A stretch of DNA of 64,000 bases from Palsa-461 sp963768185 (GTDB lineage Bacteria > Actinomycetota > Acidimicrobiia > Acidimicrobiales > RAAP-2): contig CAVYGS010000004.1 of NCBI GenBank assembly GCA_963768185.1, positions 310,001 to 374,000 on the forward strand, in the 5' to 3' direction. Positions 54,198 through 62,931 of the stretch are shown here, piece after piece. Position numbers and translations under genes: made by a program. The notes under the pieces were generated by a model. It saw only the letters and a program-made list of their open reading frames with translations. It had not been told where the DNA came from and searched no databases. Numbering within the stretch: position 1 is the first letter of the stretch; each line of letters begins with the position of its first letter.

Positions 54198-54224
54198 CAG
54201 CCGGGGAGCGAAGCTCCCCGGCTG
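54198..54224 (-). repeat. Strong hairpin in the P450 leader
   Basis: CAGCCGGGGAGC-GAA-GCTCCCCGGCTG: perfect 12-bp arms, 3-nt loop. On the P450 strand it ends just upstream of the Shine-Dalgarno, so it would form in the 5' leader if the promoter is further upstream. It could stabilise mRNA or gate translation. Confidence 0.6.
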
Positions 54225-54229
54225 ATCGT

Positions 54230-54253
54230 GAGTGTTCACTCCGAAAGTAACAT
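54230..54253 (+). promoter_or_regulatory. Divergent promoter with palindrome GAGTGTTCACTC
   Basis: GAGTGTTCACTC (54230-54241) has 5-bp inverted arms around TT. A forward -10-like TAACAT (54248-54253) and a reverse TACTTT overlap it. An AT-rich patch (CATTTTTGTGTG) follows, rare in this GC-rich sequence. It may be an operator for the P450/CoA-ligase pair. Confidence 0.45.
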
Positions 54254-54312
54254 TTTTGTGTGAAAAGAGCACCGGTCCCCGGGGCCGCCGCGCCTCGGCC
54301 CACGGCGCGGCG

Positions 54313-55914
54313 GTGAGCGCCCGCGCGACCGAGGCCTGGCCGTCGATCCCCGCGATGCTGGCCTCGGCCGGCGAGCGGTTCGCCGACCGGGTGGCCGTGC
54401 GCGACGGCGACACGACCCTTTCCTACGCGGAGCTCCGGGAGGCCGCCGATGGGTTCGCCGCCGCCCTTGTCGCCTCCCAGGTGTCCCCGGGCGACCGGGT
54501 CGCCATCTGGGCCTTCAACAGCGCGGAGTGGGTGATCGCGGTCCTCGGGATCTTCGCCGCCGGAGCGGTCCTGGTCCCGGTCAACACGCGCTTCAAGGGT
54601 CCTGAGGCGGCCGACATGTTGTCGAGGAGCGGGGCCCGTGCCCTCGTCACGGTCACCGATTTCCTGGGCAACGACTACCCGGCAATGCTCCAGTCGAGCG
54701 ACGTGGAGCTGCCATCACTCGGTACCGTCGTCGTGGCCAGCGGAGGTGCCAGTGGGAGTGCGATCGGATGGCGCGACTTCCTCGAGCGAGCGACGCCCGA
54801 CTCGCGTGCCGAGGTGCGGCACCGGAGCGAAGCGCTCGGGCCGGACGACCCCTGCGACATTCTGTTCACCTCGGGGACGACCGGTGTCCCCAAGGGGGTC
54901 GTCATGACACACTCGCGCACCCTGACCGTCGCGACCGACTGGGTCGAGATGGCCGGGCTCGCCGCTGGCGATACGTATCTGATGGTCAACCCCTACTTCC
55001 ACATGTTCGGGCTCAAGTCGGGAATCCTGTCGTGCGTCGCGAGCGGAGCGACGATGCTCCCCGAGCCGGTGTTCGACGTGGATCGCGTGCTCTCGCGCGT
55101 CGAGGCCGAACGGGTGAGCGTGCTTCCCGGTGCTCCAACCCTGTACCAGTCGATCCTGGACCACCCGGGCCGCGAGTCTCGTGACCTTTCGAGCCTGCGG
55201 GTGGCGGTCACCGGCGCGGCCGACATCCCGGTGGCGTTGATCCGGCGCATCTTCGACGAGCTCCCTTTCTCCAAGGTGGTCACCGGCTACGGACTCACCG
55301 AGGGGGGCACGGCGTGCTCGACGCGCGAGGGGGACGACGCCGAGGCGATCGCGACCACGGTGGGCCTTCCCCGTCCTGGGTTCGAGGTCCGTATCGTCGG
55401 CGAGGGTGACCGCGACTTGGCGACCGGCGAGCCTGGCGAGGTGCTCATCCGTGGCGGGAGCGTCATGAAGGGCTATCTGGACGACCCGGCAGAGACCGCC
55501 AAGGTGCTCTCGCCGGAGGGGTGGCTGCGGACCGGAGACCTCGGGGTGCTCGACGAAGCCGGCCGGCTCCGCATCGTCGGGCGGGTCAAGGACATGTTCA
55601 TCGTCGGCGGATTCAATGCCTATCCGGCCGAGATCGAGAACGCGCTCATGCGACACCCGGCCGTCCGCCAAGCCGCGGTGATCGGCGTCCCCGACCATCG
55701 TCTCGGTGAGGTGGGCATGGCCTTCGTGGTCGTGTCGGGAGAGATCTCCCCGGACGAGCTCATCGGCTGGAGCCGCGACCAGATGGCCAACTACAAGGTG
55801 CCCAGGGTGGTGCAGCTCGTCGAGGAACTGCCGTTGAACGCCACCGGGAAGGTCATGAAGGACGTGCTGAGGGAGTGGGCGGAGGCCCGCCGCGCCGACG
55901 GGGTCTCGACATGA
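54313..55914 (+). CDS. Acyl-CoA synthetase, FadD3-like
   Basis: 533 aa from GTG 54313. LFTSGTTGVPKGV, NPYFHMFGLKSGI, YGLTEGG, RTGDLGVL and LNATGKVMKDVL are the adenylation motifs. NPYFHMFG, VLPGAPTLYQSILDHP and VTGAADIP match my memory of mycobacterial FadD3, which activates the steroid C/D-ring acid HIP. That substrate is inference. Overlaps the CoA-transferase gene by ATGA. Confidence 0.9.
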   Translation: MSARATEAWPSIPAMLASAGERFADRVAVRDGDTTLSYAELREAADGFAAALVASQVSPGDRVAIWAFNSAEWVIAVLGIFAAGAVLVPVNTRFKGPEAADMLSRSGARALVTVTDFLGNDYPAMLQSSDVELPSLGTVVVASGGASGSAIGWRDFLERATPDSRAEVRHRSEALGPDDPCDILFTSGTTGVPKGVVMTHSRTLTVATDWVEMAGLAAGDTYLMVNPYFHMFGLKSGILSCVASGATMLPEPVFDVDRVLSRVEAERVSVLPGAPTLYQSILDHPGRESRDLSSLRVAVTGAADIPVALIRRIFDELPFSKVVTGYGLTEGGTACSTREGDDAEAIATTVGLPRPGFEVRIVGEGDRDLATGEPGEVLIRGGSVMKGYLDDPAETAKVLSPEGWLRTGDLGVLDEAGRLRIVGRVKDMFIVGGFNAYPAEIENALMRHPAVRQAAVIGVPDHRLGEVGMAFVVVSGEISPDELIGWSRDQMANYKVPRVVQLVEELPLNATGKVMKDVLREWAEARRADGVST

Positions 55915-57119
55915 GCGAGTCCGAGAGCGCGGGCCTCGCGGCCCTGGCCGGTCTGCGGGTCATCGAGCTCGGCGTGTGGGTGGCCGCGCCGTCGGCGGCG
56001 GCCCTGCTCGCCGACTGGGGCGCCGACGTGATCAAGATCGAGGCGCCGAGCGGCGACCCCATGCGCCAGGCCTTCGGCTCGGTCGGCCTCCGCAAGGACT
56101 TCCCGAACCCGCCCTTCGCGCAGGACAACCGGGGGAAACGGAGCGTGGTGCTCGACCTGAGGGAGCCGGAGGACAGGGACCGATTGGAAGAACTGCTTGC
56201 CACGGCCGACGTCTTCATCAGCAACCTTCGCCCCGACGCCCTCGACGGGTTGGGCCTGGAGCCGTCGGCGACCGTCGTCCGCCACCCCCGCCTCGTCTAC
56301 TGCAGCATCAGCGGGTACGGGCTGCGGGGGGAGGACCGGAACCGGCCCGCTTATGACATTGGCGCCTTCTGGGCCCGATCCGGGCTTGCCTACCAGCTGG
56401 GCAGCATCGAGGGCGGACCCCTCTACGCCAGGGGCGCGATCGGGGACCACATCACCGCGCTCGCCGGGTTGTCGGGAGTGCTTGCCGCAGTCCTCGAGCA
56501 GCGCCAGACCGGCCGAGGCCGCGTCGTGGAGGTGTCGCTGCTGCGCACCGGCGCCTTCGTCCTCGGATGGGACCTCGGCCTCCAGGCCACGGTCGGCAAG
56601 GTGTCGCCGGCCGAGCCGAGGACCTTCAATCAGACCCCGCTCATGAACAGCTATCGGGCGAGCGACGGTCGCTGGTTTTTCCTGACCGGGCTCGAGGTCC
56701 ATCGCCACGTCGGCCCGATCTGCCGAGCGCTCGGCCGAGAGGACCTCCTCGCCGATCCGCGCTTCGCCGATGCCTCGGCGATCCGGAAGAACCGCGACGA
56801 GGTCATCGCCATCTTGGATGAGGTCATCGCGACACAGCCGCTCGAGGTCTGGGCCGAGCGGTTCGACCGGGAGGGCGTCTGGTGGGCGCCGGCTGTGACC
56901 CCGGCCGAGGTCCTTGACGACCCGCAGCTGCGGGCGAACGACGGGTTCGTCGAGCTCGACGCCGAGGCCGACGGCTCCCCGCTGCGTTCGGTGAACGGCC
57001 CGGTCACGTTCTCGGGTGTTCCGCTGCGCCCGGGGGGGCGCCCCCCCGAGTTGGGTGAGCACACCGACGCGGTCTTGGGGGAGCTGGCGGATCGGCGCGA
57101 CAGAGGCGGACCCGCTTAG
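55911..57119 (+). CDS. CaiB/BaiF-family (family III) CoA transferase
   Basis: 402 aa. VIELGVWVAAPSAAALLADWGADVIKIE is the N-terminal family signature; the catalytic Asp is in PAYDIGAFW (~residue 145). Moves CoA between carboxylates, or racemises acyl-CoA (AMACR-type) in some members. It is coupled to the FadD3-like gene, suggesting action on the same acid. Its TAG shares two bases with the stop of the convergent acyl-CoA dehydrogenase. Confidence 0.93.
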   Translation: MSESESAGLAALAGLRVIELGVWVAAPSAAALLADWGADVIKIEAPSGDPMRQAFGSVGLRKDFPNPPFAQDNRGKRSVVLDLREPEDRDRLEELLATADVFISNLRPDALDGLGLEPSATVVRHPRLVYCSISGYGLRGEDRNRPAYDIGAFWARSGLAYQLGSIEGGPLYARGAIGDHITALAGLSGVLAAVLEQRQTGRGRVVEVSLLRTGAFVLGWDLGLQATVGKVSPAEPRTFNQTPLMNSYRASDGRWFFLTGLEVHRHVGPICRALGREDLLADPRFADASAIRKNRDEVIAILDEVIATQPLEVWAERFDREGVWWAPAVTPAEVLDDPQLRANDGFVELDAEADGSPLRSVNGPVTFSGVPLRPGGRPPELGEHTDAVLGELADRRDRGGPA

Positions 57120-58281
57120 GCCTGATCGCGCGCCCGAGCCAGAGGCCGCGCGCGATGACGAGGCGCTGGATCTCGTTGGTGCCCTCGCCGATCACCATCA
57201 ACGGCGCGTCGCGGTAGTAGCGCTCGACCGGGAGCTCGGTGGTGAAGCCGACCCCGCCGTGGATCCGCATGGCCTCGATGCTGAGCTCGAGCGCCGTCTC
57301 GCTGGCGAACAGCTTGGCCATCCCCGCTTCGACGTCGCAGCGCAGGCCCTGGGCCCGGCGCTCGGCGGCGCTCCTGGTCAAAAGGCGCGCCGCTTCGAGC
57401 CGGGTGGCCATGTCGGCCAGCTTCAGTTGGATGGCCTGGTGCTCGGCGATCACCTTGCCGAAGGTCTCGCGCTGCTGCGCGTAGGCCAGCGCCGCGTCGA
57501 AGGCGGCCCTCGCGACCCCGACGGCCCTCGCTGCGATGTTGATCCGGCCCACCTCGAGCACACCGAGGATCTGGGGCAGGCCCCGCCCAGCCTCGCCGAG
57601 CAGGTTGGCGGCCGGGATCCGGTGGTCGACGTAGGCCATCTCGACCGTTTCCACACCCCGATAGCCGAGCTTCCCCACGTGCTTGCTGACCGAGATGCCC
57701 TCGAAGCTGCCTCCGGGCTCCTTTTCGACGATGAACGCCGAGATGCCCTCGTGGGTTCGGGCGGCCAGCGCGACGATGCTGGCGCGCTCGCCGTTGGTGA
57801 CCCAGGCCTTGGTCCCATTCACGATGTACTCGTCGCCGTCGCGCTCGGCCCGGCATGAGATGTTGCGGGTGTCGCTGCCGGCGTCGGGCTCCGACAGGGA
57901 GAGTGCGCCGCGGCGCTCGCCGGTGGCCATGGCCGGCAGCCAGCGTCGCTTCTGCTCTTCGCTGCCGTGGGCGAGGATCAGCAGGGCCGCCATGGTGTGG
58001 GTGTTGACGATGCCGGTGAGGCTCATCCAGCCGTAGGCGAGCTCCTCGATGACGCCGATGTAGGTCAGAAGGTCGAGCCCGAGTCCGCCGTACTCCTCGG
58101 GGATGGTGATCCCGAAGAGCCCGAGCTCGCGCATCTGGGCGACGATCTCCTCGGGGTAGGTGTCGGTCCGCTCGAGCTCGGGGGCGGCGGGGATGACCTC
58201 ACGCTGGACGAACTTGCGGACGGTCCCGACGATCTCGGCCCGAACGGCCTCGTCGATCTCCGAAGGGGGCGTTTCGGGCAC
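57116..58281 (-). CDS. Acyl-CoA dehydrogenase (C-terminal frameshift)
   Basis: ~388 aa after correction. ALSLSEPDAGSDT, WVTNGE, IHGGVGFTTELPVERYYRDA and IGEGTNEIQRLVIAR with the catalytic Glu. Near 57138-57146 one base seems missing; uncorrected, the frame runs on to 57004 inside the CoA-transferase gene with an Arg/Pro-rich tail, whereas the other frame ends LARARDQA and stops at 57116. GTG 58281; the leader has AGGGCGG. Confidence 0.9.
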
Positions 58282-58365
58282 GTCACACCGCCCTGGTCAC
58301 GGCGATAACGATACACATCGCTTGCGTTGACGCTGAATCTCAATTCGGAGAAGAATGTTTCCCCC

Positions 58366-59889
58366 ATGACCGCGGGCCCAATGCATCGCGGGCTGGAGTT
58401 GGCGGCGAGCAGATCCCCCGACCATCCCGCCGTGCTCGCCGGCGCGGACCGCTGGAGCTTCGGCGACCTCGAGCGCGCCGCAAACGCGGCGGCCCGTCAT
58501 CTGACCGGCCGGGGGATCGGGCCTGGCGACCGGGTCGCGGTCATGACGTCGAACCGGCCCGAGTTCATCGTCGCGGTCCACGGCGCCAGCAAGCTCGGCG
58601 CGGCCGCGGTGCTCCTGAACCCGGCGTGGAAGGCTCTGGAGGTGGCCGCTGCGCTCGGCCTCGGCGAGCCCTCCTACGCCGTCGCCGACGGGGCCGGGGT
58701 AGGTCTGTTGTCCGAGCAGCTGGGCGACGACCGCGTGCTCGACCTCGACGGTGACGGGGCGGTGATCATGGGCGACCGAACCAGCGACGCCTCGCCCCCC
58801 GCGGCGACGCCCGGTGACGACCACGACTCGGTGCTCGTTTTCAGCTCGGGCACGACCGACCTCCCGAAGGCGGTGCGCCACACCCATCGCTCCATCCGGC
58901 TCGCCACATCGAGCTGGTGTCGCGCCCTCGGGCTCGGGCCCGGGGATCGCTTCCAGGTCGCAACGCCCCCCTCGCACATCCTCGGCCTGCTCAACTTGTT
59001 GGCTGCGGCCTCGGCCGGGGCGACCGTGCGACTCCACCGGCGGTTCGACCTGGACGAGGAGCTGCACTGGATCGAGGAGGAATCGATGACGCTGGAGATG
59101 GCGGTCGCGCCCATCGCACTGGCGATGGCCAACCATCCGCGTCTCGAGGAATACGGGCTGTCCTCCCTCCGCTACATCATGTGGGGCGCCACCCCGGTCA
59201 CCGCGGCGGTCGCCGAGACGGTCACGAAGCGCACCGGCGTGCGTTGGCTGCCCGCCTACGGCACGAGCGAGGTGCCGATCATCGCGGCCAACCCGGTCGA
59301 CGACCCGTCCGCCTGGCGTCTCGACTCGGCGGGTCTCCCGGTGGGCGACGTCGAGTTGCGCGTGGTCGACCTCGAGACCGGGGCGCTCCTCGGGGCCGGT
59401 GAAACCGGCGAGATCCAGGTCAAGAGCGCCCAGGCGATGGCCGGTTACCTGCCCGCCGCTGCGACCGCCGACGCGTTCGTCGACGGGTGGTACCGCACGG
59501 GCGACGTCGGATGGCTTGAGCCCGAGGGTTGGGTGCACCTCACCGACCGCTGCAAGGAGATGATCAAGGTCAGCGGTTTCCAGGTCGCGCCGGCCGAGAT
59601 CGAGGCGGTGCTGCACGGTCATCCTGCGGTCGTCGACTGCGCGGTGTTCGGGGTGCCCGACGAGCGGTCGGGGGAGGTGCCGGTGGCCGCGGTGCAGCTG
59701 GAGTCGGGGTCCACGGTCCGCTCCGAGGACCTCCAGCGCCTCGTCGGTGACGCGCTCGCGACCTATAAGCGCCTGCACGCGGTCGTCCTCGTCGACTCGG
59801 TCCCCCGGACGGCGTCGGGCAAGGTGCTCCGGCGCACCCTGCGGGACCGATGGGACCGGAGCGGTTCGGCAATGGCCGGGTCGGGCTGA
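58366..59889 (+). CDS. AMP-forming acyl-CoA synthetase
   Basis: 507 aa from ATG 58366. VFSSGTTDLPKAVRHTH (the P-loop reads TDLPKA rather than the usual TGxPKG), YGTSEVP, WYRTGDVG and PRTASGKVLRRTL complete the adenylate-forming set. TTGACG (58327-58332) and AAGAAT (58351-58356), 18 bases apart, may form the promoter. It is followed at once by two ACAD genes and a crotonase in a tight operon, so the acid it activates probably enters that beta-oxidation line. Confidence 0.92.
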   Translation: MTAGPMHRGLELAASRSPDHPAVLAGADRWSFGDLERAANAAARHLTGRGIGPGDRVAVMTSNRPEFIVAVHGASKLGAAAVLLNPAWKALEVAAALGLGEPSYAVADGAGVGLLSEQLGDDRVLDLDGDGAVIMGDRTSDASPPAATPGDDHDSVLVFSSGTTDLPKAVRHTHRSIRLATSSWCRALGLGPGDRFQVATPPSHILGLLNLLAAASAGATVRLHRRFDLDEELHWIEEESMTLEMAVAPIALAMANHPRLEEYGLSSLRYIMWGATPVTAAVAETVTKRTGVRWLPAYGTSEVPIIAANPVDDPSAWRLDSAGLPVGDVELRVVDLETGALLGAGETGEIQVKSAQAMAGYLPAAATADAFVDGWYRTGDVGWLEPEGWVHLTDRCKEMIKVSGFQVAPAEIEAVLHGHPAVVDCAVFGVPDERSGEVPVAAVQLESGSTVRSEDLQRLVGDALATYKRLHAVVLVDSVPRTASGKVLRRTLRDRWDRSGSAMAGSG

Positions 59890-60924
59890 ATGGACGTCCG
59901 TCTCTCGGCCGAGCAGGTCGCGTTGCGGGACTCCGCGGCGCAGGTGGCCGACCGCCTGGGACCCCGAACGGTCGCGCAGCTCGATGACACCGAGCGCGTC
60001 GCCAAGCTCGACGCCGCGGTGAGCGCGTCGGGCTGGCGCGAGCTTCGGACGCCGACCGACGAGGGGAGCCCATGGGCGTCGGCGGTCGAGGTCGCGGTCG
60101 TCGCCGAGGAGCTGGCCCGGGGTCTGGCCGACGCGGCCTTCCTCGGCCCGACGCTGGCGGCGGACCTCCGCCGGCGCGTCGGTGCACCGGCCACGCACAC
60201 ACCAGAGACCGTCGCGCTGAGTGAGGATCTCTCGGGGCCCGCCCTGGTGGAGAGCACCGTGGCAGGAGGCGCCGTCGGGATCGATGCGAGTGGCTGCTCG
60301 ACGGCGGTCGTCCTGATGCCGAGCGGCGGCGGAAACGCGCTCGGGTCGGTCGCGCTCGAGCGTGGTCACGACGGGGTCGATCTCACCCGCCCGTCGGCCA
60401 CCTGCGCCGGCACGGTAACCCCCATCGATGGACAGTCGCGAGTCCTCGACGACGATGACCTCGCGGCCTGGCGGAGCCTCGCCCTCGCGATGACCTGTGC
60501 CGATCTCGTGGGCGCGATGCGGGGGGCGCTGACGCTCAGCTGCGACTACGCCCGCACCAGGATCCAGTACGGCGCGGCCATCGGATCGTTCCAGGCGATC
60601 CAGCACCTGCTGGCTGACGCGCTCGTCGCCACCGAGGGCTCGTCGAGCATCGCCCGGCATGCCGCATGGGCGGTCGACGCGCTGGACGGACCCGACGCGC
60701 TGGTCGCCGCCGCGGCTGCCAAGGCCTACTGCGCCCGTGCCGCCCGCTCCGTGTGCGAGACGGCCATCCAGGTGCACGGCGGCATCGGGAACACCTGGGA
60801 CTGCCTCGCCCACGTGTTCCTCCGCCGGGCCCTGCTCTCGAGTGACGTGCTCGGTGGGGTCGGCGTGAACCTCGAGCGGGTGCTCGCCGCGAGGGGCATC
60901 GGAGGCGGCGATGGACTTCGCTGA
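59890..60924 (+). CDS. Acyl-CoA dehydrogenase-like subunit (short)
   Basis: 344 aa, shorter than a homotetrameric ACAD. MDVRLSAEQVALRDSAAQVADR begins the N-terminal helices, the beta-domain flavin motifs are weak, and IQVHGGIGNTWDC is kept in the C-terminal domain. It overlaps the next ACAD by 14 bp. Paired genes like this make the heterotetrameric (alpha2beta2) ACADs of mycobacterial steroid side-chain oxidation. Which subunit carries the base is not determined. Confidence 0.88.
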   Translation: MDVRLSAEQVALRDSAAQVADRLGPRTVAQLDDTERVAKLDAAVSASGWRELRTPTDEGSPWASAVEVAVVAEELARGLADAAFLGPTLAADLRRRVGAPATHTPETVALSEDLSGPALVESTVAGGAVGIDASGCSTAVVLMPSGGGNALGSVALERGHDGVDLTRPSATCAGTVTPIDGQSRVLDDDDLAAWRSLALAMTCADLVGAMRGALTLSCDYARTRIQYGAAIGSFQAIQHLLADALVATEGSSSIARHAAWAVDALDGPDALVAAAAAKAYCARAARSVCETAIQVHGGIGNTWDCLAHVFLRRALLSSDVLGGVGVNLERVLAARGIGGGDGLR

Positions 60925-62041
60925 CTCGGCCGACGAGCGTGACTTCCGCCTGCGCCTGCGGGCGTGGCTCCACGACCACAACCCGGGGCTGCCCCCGTCG
61001 TCCACCTCCGACGCGTACTGGGCGGGCCAAGCGGCGTGGCACCAGACCCTCTACGACGCTGGCTTCTTCGGCCTGTCGTGGCCCAAGGAGGTCGGCGGGC
61101 ACGGGTTGCCCAGCGTCTACGACGTGATCCTCGACGAAGAGATCATCGCCGCCGGCGCGCCGCCCCGGCCGAGCGTCGGCTACCTCGTGCAGGGGCTGCT
61201 CGAGCACGGGACCGAGGACCTCCAGCGTCGATTCCTCCCCGGGTTGGTCAGCGGACGCGAGCGCTGGTGCCAGGGATTCAGCGAACCCGATGCCGGCAGC
61301 GACCTGGCGTCGCTGCGCACCCGCGCGGTGCCCGACGGCGGCGAGTACGTCATCACCGGCCACAAGGTCTGGACCAGCTACTCGGACGCGGCCGACTGGT
61401 GTCTGGTGCTGGCGCGGACCGACCCCGAGGTGCCCAAGCACCGTGGGATCTCGGCGTTCGTGGTCCCCATGCACCAGGCCGCCATCGAGCAGCGGCCGTT
61501 GCGGATGATCAACGGTGTCACCCGCGAGTTCGGGGAGGTCATCTTCGACGGTGCCCGCGTCGACGCGACGAACATGGTCGGCGCGCCCGGCGAGGGCTGG
61601 CGCCTGGCGATGACCGTCGTCAGTCACGAGCGCGAGCCGGGCGAGCTCGGGTTCGTGGCCCGCTACGGCAAGCTCGCCAACGAGCTTGCCCACCTGGTGG
61701 CGCAGCGCCCCGAGGGCTTCGGCCCCGAGCAGCGCCGGGACCTGGCGTGGGCGCTCGTCGAGGTGGAGATGCTCCGGTGCCACGTGAGCCGCCGACTGTC
61801 GGAGCGGCTCGACGGGATCACCCACGGTTCGGAGGGATCGGTCGACAAGCTGCTGATGACCTGGACCGAGCAGGCCGTCGGCCACGCAGCGCTCTCGATC
61901 GGGGGCGCCGGTCACCCGGGCCAGGATGAGACCTGGCTCGGGGTGTACCTCTACAGTCGGGCCCAGAGCGTCATGGGTGGCACCTCGCAGATCCAGCGCA
62001 ATCTCATCGCAAGCAGAATCCTGGAGTTGCCTACGTCATGA
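60911..62041 (+). CDS. Acyl-CoA dehydrogenase, partner subunit
   Basis: 376 aa. FSEPDAGSDLASL and VWTSYSDAADW are canonical FAD/substrate segments, so the flavin-binding half is intact; the C-terminus ends GGTSQIQRNLIASRIL. The usual catalytic Glu of GEGTNEIQ is replaced in GGTSQIQ. With the preceding short subunit it likely forms one heteromeric enzyme. Overlaps the crotonase gene by ATGA. Confidence 0.9.
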   Translation: MDFADSADERDFRLRLRAWLHDHNPGLPPSSTSDAYWAGQAAWHQTLYDAGFFGLSWPKEVGGHGLPSVYDVILDEEIIAAGAPPRPSVGYLVQGLLEHGTEDLQRRFLPGLVSGRERWCQGFSEPDAGSDLASLRTRAVPDGGEYVITGHKVWTSYSDAADWCLVLARTDPEVPKHRGISAFVVPMHQAAIEQRPLRMINGVTREFGEVIFDGARVDATNMVGAPGEGWRLAMTVVSHEREPGELGFVARYGKLANELAHLVAQRPEGFGPEQRRDLAWALVEVEMLRCHVSRRLSERLDGITHGSEGSVDKLLMTWTEQAVGHAALSIGGAGHPGQDETWLGVYLYSRAQSVMGGTSQIQRNLIASRILELPTS

Positions 62042-62823
62042 GCGCCTACGACCTTCCCGACGAGCTGCTGGTCCGCGCCGAGGGGCCGGTCCGGGTCATC
62101 ACCCTCAACCGGCCCGACAACTTGAACGCGACCAACCACGTCCTGCACTCGGGGCTCGCGGCGCTCTTCCCCCAGCTCGACGCCGACGACGAGGCGCGCG
62201 TCGCCGTGCTGACCGGAGCGGGCCGCGCGTTCTCTGCCGGCGGGGACTTCTCCTACATCGACGAGCTCTCCCGCGACCCCGCGCTGCGGCACCTCTCCCT
62301 CACCCACGGCCGCCAGATCGTGACGGGGATGGTGCGCTGCCGCGTGCCGATCATCGCCGCGGTGAACGGCCCGGCGGTCGGGCTTGGGTGCAGCCTTGTC
62401 GCCCTCTCTGACATCGTGTTCATGGCGGAGAGCGCGCATTTGGCCGACCCGCACGTGATGGTCGGGCTCGTCGCGGCGGACGGCGGGCCGGTCGTGTGGC
62501 CGCTCCTCACCAGCCTCCAGCTGGCCAAGGAGTACACGCTGACGGGCGAACGGATCCCGGCGAAGCGGGCTGCCGAGATCGGCCTGGTCAACCACGTGTG
62601 CCCCGACGGCGAGGTGTTCGATCAGGCGATGGATTGCGCGCAGCGCATCGCCAGGCTGCCCAAGGGCGCCGTCGAGGACACCAAGCGGGTCGTCAACATC
62701 CAGCTCGAGCGGGCGGTGCTCGCTGCGCTCGACTTCGCGTTGACCGCCGAGGACCGCTCGTTCACCACGCCCGAGCTCCGGGCCAACCTGGACCGACTCC
62801 TCGAGCGCGAGAAGGCCGACTGA
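62038..62823 (+). CDS. Enoyl-CoA hydratase/isomerase family, atypical active site
   Basis: 261 aa. Oxyanion-hole segments GRAFSAGGDFSYIDE and NGPAVGLGCSLVALSDI are intact. Where classic hydratases have Glu144 and Glu164 this protein reads ADPHVMVGLVAADGG, giving His and Asp near those sites. Isomerase, hydrolase or modified hydratase activity is therefore possible. Coupled to the ACAD pair upstream. Confidence 0.88.
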   Translation: MSAYDLPDELLVRAEGPVRVITLNRPDNLNATNHVLHSGLAALFPQLDADDEARVAVLTGAGRAFSAGGDFSYIDELSRDPALRHLSLTHGRQIVTGMVRCRVPIIAAVNGPAVGLGCSLVALSDIVFMAESAHLADPHVMVGLVAADGGPVVWPLLTSLQLAKEYTLTGERIPAKRAAEIGLVNHVCPDGEVFDQAMDCAQRIARLPKGAVEDTKRVVNIQLERAVLAALDFALTAEDRSFTTPELRANLDRLLEREKAD

Positions 62824-62887
62824 CTGGCCCACACGGTTGGCGGCGTGCCGACGCATCCTCGCTCTGGACCGCCAGTCCATGTTGCTG

Positions 62888-62907
62888 TACGATCAACAAG
62901 TAACTTG
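62888..62907 (+). promoter_or_regulatory. Promoter with palindrome CAAGTAACTTG before the last amidohydrolase
   Basis: TACGAT (62888-62893) is a -10-like element, and the 11-bp perfect palindrome CAAGTAACTTG (62897-62907) lies at the expected start of transcription. It differs from operators A-D, so another regulator is implied. It recalls KstR2-type CAAG..CTTG sites but has a 3-nt, not 2-nt, spacer. Confidence 0.45.
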
Positions 62908-62931
62908 GGCGGCGCCAGCGGGGAGTGTGAG

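Noticed and set aside
57004..57115. C-terminal extension of the ACAD at 58281
   Set aside because: Arg/Pro-rich tail antisense to the CoA transferase; correcting one missing base gives a normal end at 57116.
58297..61005. 902-codon minus-strand frame
   Set aside because: Antisense to a CoA ligase and ACAD with intact motifs on the plus strand.
62897..62907. KstR2 binding site
   Set aside because: CAAG and CTTG halves are present but with a 3-nt spacer, and the flanking A/T positions do not fit.
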